From: Cubamyces lactineus
Taxonomy: Eukaryota > Basidiomycota > Agaricomycetes > Polyporales > Polyporaceae
Direction: 5' to 3'
Assembly: GCA_022376465.1 (NCBI GenBank)
Contig: JACDTU010000009.1
Location: forward strand, 1,302,001 to 1,366,000
DNA: 64,000 nt
The notes below the pieces were generated by a model that was not told the origin of the DNA, did not search any database, and saw nothing but the letters and a program-made list of their open reading frames with translations. Shown here piece after piece: positions 59,159 through 64,000 of the stretch. Positions within the stretch are counted from its first letter, which is position 1, and each line of letters begins with the position of its first letter. The translations under genes and the position numbers were made by a program.

Positions 59159-60953
59159 ATGTCCTCCCAAGGCCCAGCGTTTGTCGATATCGTCCGGCTC
59201 ACGTTCGTCTCTAACATTCCTGCGTAATGTTTATCTTACTCATATATGATATAGGCTACTCGGGAACCAGCTCGAGCTTGCAATGATATGTAAGTCGTTA
59301 AGCGAACTCAGCAGCTTCGAGTGGACTCATCTATCATCGTTCCTGAGGTATGCTCTGTTACGATCATATAATCACTTTGGGGCAGGAGGTCCGTTGCATC
59401 TGGATGCGGAAGAAGACGGGAGCGGCCGTCCTATATCTCCTCATTCGCTATGTGTGCTTGGTGTCTTACTGCATATTACCGGCCATTACCTACATCCTGG
59501 CTCTACCTGCCGAGGTGCGATAGCTTGTATCTTCGTGAAAGTCTCGGAGCTCATGGATAGTGCGACAGAGGTCCGGACAGTGTTCTATATCCTGCAATAT
59601 CCTCACGTCTGACACTCTCTGCTTTCCGGGAACAGCTGCACGTTGGTTGGCAGGATGCAAGTCATAACAGAACTGATCGCATTCGTACCCCTTGGCGGTG
59701 AGTACGGGAGGCTCCCGTCCCCATTCTCATGCGGGTCGTGACCCAAGTGGTCACAATATCGATTTTTGCTCACGGGGAATCTGTACAGCCTTCTCCGCAA
59801 TGCGTGCTTTGGCATTGAGCAGCATGAACAAGAAGCTCGCCGCACTCGTGTTCATCTTGGCATGCGGCCCTTTTGCTGTCAACATAGTACGTCGCAGTTT
59901 GCTCTTGACGAGTTTGACAAGTGCATGCTAACGCTGGAGGCGATGTCAGTGGCTCTACGTCGAGGACGGCGTGCATGCTGTCACACTGCCTGTGATCGGA
60001 TGCATAAATGTATCCAACGAGACGGCTAACGAGGCACGGATGTGAGTGGGAATGTATTTGTGTATGCTCATCTCGCTGACTGGCCGTGTATAGCGGTGAG
60101 GCTACTGACGCTGCACCTTGCATTGCAATCGTACTCAATATCCGTCTTCATCTGCAGGCGTTGTTGTAGCGCGGTCAAGTGTCATCGCTTCCGACGTCCT
60201 CGTGATCGCAATTACTTGGTGGCACGCGACCCGCGGAATTGGAATGACTTGGCGAACCGGACGAATGCCTGGCGGCAAGCCATCTCTGGTGAAAGCGACG
60301 GTTCTGCACGGTAAGTTTCTTATCTAGTCCGCTATTCGTGCCACTGACAGACGTTTCGTCGATAGGAACTCTGTACTTCGTGTGAGATTGCTTAGCGGCA
60401 TCTCAGATTCGGTTGGAACCTGATGTGGTGATCACCTTAGGACACTACTGATTCTCAACGTCCTGCACCTCACGTTTACCTTGGTATCTGACGTATGCTC
60501 GATAGCCTACCTCCGCTATCTTGATAAACTGACGTGTACATATGGAACGCAGTTTATCGCCGCAGAACAGACGGCCAGCCTTGTCCAACTGTTCACCGAC
60601 CCGTGCGTGCACTCCCCATTGTCACACGGCCCTGCCACCCGGATTTGCTAATTCATACAATCCTTCCATCGCACCACGTCAGGCTCACCATCATCATCAC
60701 CTGCCGCTTCCTGCTCGCGCTCCAGTCCGCGAACATGGAACTGACGGGCGAGGGCACGGGAGCGAAATGCGACACCCTACGCTTCGCATCGCTTGCGATA
60801 GGATCCATGGGAGGTGTAGTCGACGCAGGGTTGGAGGAGGGCGTTGTAGAGGAAGGCGACGATATTTTTAGTAAGCCGGAAGATGGATCAGAAGGCTGCA
60901 CTCCGAGCGTAGGAGTAGACCTAGGTAGATGCTGCGAGCATGACGTCGTATGA
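59159..60953 (+). CDS. DUF6533-type seven-helix membrane protein (copy 3)
   Basis: Third member of this family in the window. ATG 59159 (MSSQGPAFVDIVRLTF). Short exons join to LLGNQLELAMICMLCYDHII with the DUF6533 signature YDHIITLGQEVRCIWMRKK, then GAAVLYLLIRYVCLVSYCIL. Next FSAMRALALSSMNKKLAALV, SVIASDVLVIAITWWHATRG, LLILNVLHLTFTLVSD, and the tail TCRFLLALQSANMEL with FASLAIGSMGG. Ends CCEHDVV at 60953. Nearest in style to copies 1 and 2 near 22-27 kb. A broken duplicate of its 3' end lies at 63.5 kb. Function unknown. Confidence 0.78.
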
Positions 60954-61322
60954 AGGGATGAGGAGGGCGTGGGTTCATCGTCCATCTCGAGTCTAATTTG
61001 TACGGTATATTACATGGGTGTGATAATTTACATATGCGCAATGTAATCGATAGCAGCGAGTGGGGTGGGAAGTCCTATGAGCCACAAGTGAATGCACGAC
61101 CGTAATGAGACACAGGGTCGCACCGTGGCGAACAACTTGATCTAGTAGATCCACATTCGGTGCGAACTGCGGTGGAGAAATATCCTCACGATTACTTTGG
61201 GTGGAACGATTCACGCGATGTACATCTCTTGGTACGCCGATCTCCAAGAGCGAACGGCAAATGAGCTTACCGGTTCGAATCTGTTGCTTTGTGATCGTTC
61301 TACACATAATCCGCGTCACACA
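60954..61322. other. Convergent 3' flanks of DUF6533 copy 3 and the flavin oxidoreductase
   Basis: About 370 bp. The first about 120 bp (to about 61070) is the 3' UTR sequence that recurs downstream of the fragment at 63.5 kb. Nothing else was recognised. Confidence 0.55.
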
Positions 61323-62676
61323 TTAGGCCCCTATCTTTGACGCAGCGGGCCGAGCCCGTCCATAAAAGCCCCAGCCAATCTGCCCGGCGACGTGGATCTG
61401 GACCCCGAGGTCGTCTGCGAACTTCCAGACGAGACCAGGGTTCTTCTGGAACCCCCGCCCGACGAAAATCACGTCCGCCTGGCCCTTGTCGAGCACGGAC
61501 TGCGCGAGCTGGCCGTCGGTGATCGAACCGACCGCGCTGACGAGGACCTTGTCCCCGTGAGCGCGCTTGACCGCCTCGGAGAAGTGGGCCTGGTAGGCTG
61601 GCCCGGTCTTGATCTTCTGCGCGGGGTGGTTGCCCGAGGACGAGATGTCGATCAGGTCGACGCCGTGCTCGGCGAGCACGCCTGCGAGCCGGACGGTGTC
61701 CTCGATGCGCCACGAGGGTTCATTGGGGAAGACCTCCTCGAGCCACTCAGATGCGGAGACGCGGAAGAAGAGCGGCATCGTGGGCGGGATGACCCCGCGC
61801 ACGGCGTCGACAATCTCGACGGCGAGGCGGATCCGGTTCTCGAAGCTGCCGCCGTACTCGTCCGTGCGCTTGTTGCTGGTGGGCGAGAGGAAGGTGGTGA
61901 TGAGGAACCCGTGCGCGCCGTGAATCTCGATCACGTCGAAGCCCGCGCGGAGGGCGCGGCGGGCGGCGTCGACGTAGGCCTTGATAATGCGCTTGATGCC
62001 GTCGTTGGTGAGCTCCTTGGGCTGAGGAAACTTGTCGTTGTACGGGATCGCAGACGGGCCCCAGACGTCGTCGGGCCAGCCGTTGGCGGCCTCGACCGCG
62101 ACACTGCCCATGTTGACGAAGGGGGCGAGAGTGGAGGCTTTACGACCGGCGTGCGCAAGCTGGATGCCGATCTTCTGGCCCTGAGAGTGTGCGAACTCGA
62201 CAATCTTGGCCCATGCAGAGGCCTGCTCGTCGTTCCAGATGCCGGCACATTCGGGTGTAACACGACCTTCTGGGAGGACAGCACTGGCCTCAACCATGGA
62301 GAAGCCAGGGCCGCGTGTGAAGATACCGCCGACTGCGGATGATGTTGGTGAGAACAGCATAAAAGGCGTGATATGAGGATACTTACGGTGCGCGTGATGC
62401 CACTCTTGTGGAACACCATTATCGGAAGAGTATTGGTCAAGGGGCGAAAGCTGAGGCGCTTCATGAGTACAAGCCTGGCGTGCGGTGCGCGATAGAGACA
62501 AAACGTACCCAAAGGCGGTTCTGGAACTCGACACCGCGAATCTTCAAGGGCTTGAACAGAGTGGGCACGGGCTTGCCATCGGGTTGAGGGTCCACCGCGG
62601 TTCCCGCCGGAGGGAACTGAGCGGGAGTGAAGTAGGGGGTGTTGGGAGCAGGGCGGTTGAATTCGAAAACAGACAT
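61323..62676 (-). CDS. NADH:flavin oxidoreductase, YqjM-type Old Yellow Enzyme
   Basis: FMN-binding TIM-barrel ene-reductase family, expected to reduce activated C=C bonds with NAD(P)H. Three exons from ATG 62676 ([20 protein letters not shown]). Exon 1 carries [17 protein letters not shown]; exon 2 [20 protein letters not shown]; exon 3 [35 protein letters not shown] (FMN/substrate loop of the YqjM group), [53 protein letters not shown] and [19 protein letters not shown]. Two active-site positions differ from the YqjM pattern: the redox-sensing Cys of SPxC is Asp, and the proton-donating Tyr after the second His of HxxHGY is Phe. Both substrate His are present. Ends [10 protein letters not shown]. 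Confidence 0.93.
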
Positions 62677-63495
62677 TGCGGGAGGGTGAGCGTGTGAAAT
62701 GTCGTGGGTGTTGGGAACGGTGTATGCATCTTTGCAGATTTTATACTAGGGCTGGAGGTCGCGAGTTGGGACGAGGATCATGCGAAGTTGCAGTCTGCAC
62801 ACGACGAAAGGCTGAGGCTGAGAAGGCTAGTTCCGAGGAAAGCGGAACGTGAATGGTGAGTTGGCTGAGTAAGCTATCGTTCTTGCATATCTGTAAGCAT
62901 TCTGAGAGGTAGTAAGACAAAGTTCTCGCATATCTGTAAGCAGTGAGGGATACCGTTTTGGTAAATCTGTAAGAAGTGTGATCACTCAGCCCCGCAGGGG
63001 AAACATATAGGGTATTCCCCATCCGGCTCGTTGGAGGCGGTTGAACGGATAGGCAAGGGATACGAGCGCTTGCTACGAGCGAGGAATCCGATCTTCAAGT
63101 TCACTCTGCTTTCATTGCTTTGGGCCTGTAAGTCATTCATATTGAACGCTCTGTTGGAGTAGTACGAGATAAGCTGTATCCAAGCATCAAAGTGAGAGTC
63201 CCAGACAATAAGAAAGGGTGCAGCTATGAACGATACCGCGTTGAACCTTGCTGAGGGCCCCTGGACTTGAAGTCGCCGCTACGGCTCGATCGTCTGGGGC
63301 CCCACTTCAGATCTCCGAGGGCCGCGTCGTGGAAACAGTAGCTAGGGTTAGGGCCAAATATCACAGCCACAATACTAACCGCGAAGCTTGGCGCCTGGCA
63401 GTTGTGCAGCGAGCCGTACGGTCACAAATTCAACCCATCTTTTCTAGAGGCACCTGCTGGGAGCTTGGAACTCATATGCACGCTTAAGATGCAGC
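62677..63495. other. Intergenic, promoter of the flavin oxidoreductase
   Basis: About 0.8 kb. The part nearest the oxidoreductase has three copies of ATCTGTAAG (listed separately). The rest, up to the DUF6533 fragment, shows no gene. Confidence 0.5.
62885..62973. repeat. Three ATCTGTAAG repeats in the oxidoreductase promoter
   Basis: GCATATCTGTAAGCA occurs exactly twice (62885-62899, 62928-62942), and the core ATCTGTAAG a third time at 62965-62973, 43 and 33 bp apart and 210-300 bp upstream of the oxidoreductase ATG. Candidate regulator binding sites. Confidence 0.5.
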
Positions 63496-63671
63496 GAGTC
63501 ATCCCCGCGAAACAGGTAGCCTGCCTTGTCCAGCTGTTCAGCGACCTCCTAGTGAGCGTAAGCCCGTCGCGACATGTGGCGCAGGCTCACCTGATTTCGT
63601 CTGTCCTAAGACTACACTCTCAATCGTAGGAAGCAGACGTAGAAGGATGCGGCGAGCATGGTGTCCTATGA
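63496..63671 (+). pseudogene. Truncated 3' copy of DUF6533 copy 3
   Basis: The reading IPAKQVACLVQLFSDL (about 63503-63552) matches IAAEQTASLVQLFTDP of copy 3 (60555-60601). A degenerate SVLRLHSQS follows where copy 3 has CRFLLALQS, and the end ADVEGCGEHGVL plus stop (63669-63671) matches VDLGRCCEHDVV plus stop. About 115 bp of tail coding sequence is missing between them. Similarity continues into the 3' flank to about 63795 (shared tgtaatcgatagca word). No upstream helices are present, so this is a partial, non-functional duplicate. Confidence 0.72.
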
Positions 63672-63853
63672 GGGGATGAGGGGGGTGAGGTCCACGAATA
63701 CATTCCGAGTCTAGTTAATGCTGTATGATATACTACATGCGTGTCATGAACTATATATACAGTGTAATCGATAGCAACGAGCGGGGTGTCCTTGAACAAT
63801 AGAGGAATGCAATATCCTACGATGGGCGGCGAGGTTCAGGCAATTCGTAACGT

Positions 63854-64000
63854 TCATGAAGAGGTCGAGTGGTCGTCCTCAGGATGCTCGATGTTGGCGA
63901 TGGGTGTGGATGATGCAGCGATCGAAGGATCGGCAGGGTGGTTGTCCTTGATGTCGAGCTCCTTGCCGTCTGCAGAAGCGCGAATCTGCACAACGTCGCC
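63854..64000 (-). CDS. C-terminal end of an unidentified protein, partial
   Basis: Minus-strand open frame entering from the right edge, reading GDVVQIRASADGKELDIKDN and then a Ser/Pro/acidic tail ending EDDHSTSS with TGA at 63854-63856. At least 48 residues. The strongly polar tail and clean stop are typical of a real C-terminus, but too little is visible to name the family. Confidence 0.5.
   Translation of the reverse strand, partial: GDVVQIRASADGKELDIKDNHPADPSIAASSTPIANIEHPEDDHSTSS

Noticed and set aside
61392..62342. 316-codon plus-strand open frame
   Set aside because: It lies exactly antisense to the large exon of the flavin oxidoreductase; the high GC codon bias of that exon keeps the opposite strand open.
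63343..63356. Telomere-like TAGGGTTAGGG
   Set aside because: Only two units inside gene-rich DNA; no array, so not a telomere or interstitial telomere.

Overview
The window is nuclear DNA of a filamentous basidiomycete, most likely a wood-decay polypore. The evidence is dense genes split by short GT-AG introns (about 50-65 nt), a laccase, several DUF6533 seven-helix proteins, a BCS1-like AAA ATPase of the expanded fungal type, and housekeeping proteins that read as typical Agaricomycetes. It contains no prokaryotic features, CRISPR array or intact mobile element. Exon calls come from reading splice sites and conserved protein motifs by eye. CDS coordinates therefore run from start codon to stop codon and include introns.

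Layout. 1-4.2 kb: 5' part of an ER-type aromatic-acid/FUSC-like transporter (minus, runs off the left edge). 4.9-7.1 kb: laccase (minus). 8.0-9.0 kb: RNA polymerase III subunit Rpc25 (minus), divergent from a Rim2-type mitochondrial pyrimidine nucleotide carrier (9.3-10.5 kb, plus). 11.0-12.5 kb: actin-related protein Arp2 (minus), divergent from a BRPF/Nto1-like chromatin reader (12.8-18.1 kb, plus). 18.3 kb: tRNA-Ile(AAU). 18.5-19.3 kb: DNA polymerase delta small subunit. 19.7-20.9 kb: ATP synthase subunit 4. 21.9-27.8 kb: two DUF6533 membrane proteins flanking an F-box-like protein. 28.2-31.1 kb: two unrelated methyltransferases. 31.3-34.9 kb: dipeptidyl peptidase IV, divergent from the dynamin Vps1 (35.2-38.1 kb). 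38.8-42.1 kb: BCS1-like ATPase with a damaged 5' half. 42.1-44.9 kb: mostly unexplained DNA. 44.9-45.7 kb: Golgi protein Sys1.

46.4-57.3 kb is the striking region: six tandem, same-strand paralogues encoding an unnamed helical domain followed by a MYND-type zinc finger. Five of the six appear to begin with a 4-nt first exon consisting of the start codon plus one base. The first three share one promoter word; the fifth and sixth share another. 57.5-58.3 kb: a J-domain protein. 59.2-61.0 kb: a third DUF6533 gene. 61.3-62.7 kb: an Old Yellow Enzyme-type flavin oxidoreductase with altered active-site residues. 63.5-63.8 kb: a broken copy of the 3' end of the third DUF6533 gene. The right edge holds the C-terminal end of an unidentified minus-strand gene.

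Most conserved genes are arranged as divergent pairs sharing short promoters (Rpc25/Rim2, Arp2/Nto1, Dpp4/Vps1). The lineage-specific material (DUF6533 genes, MYND array, damaged BCS1) sits between these conserved blocks.
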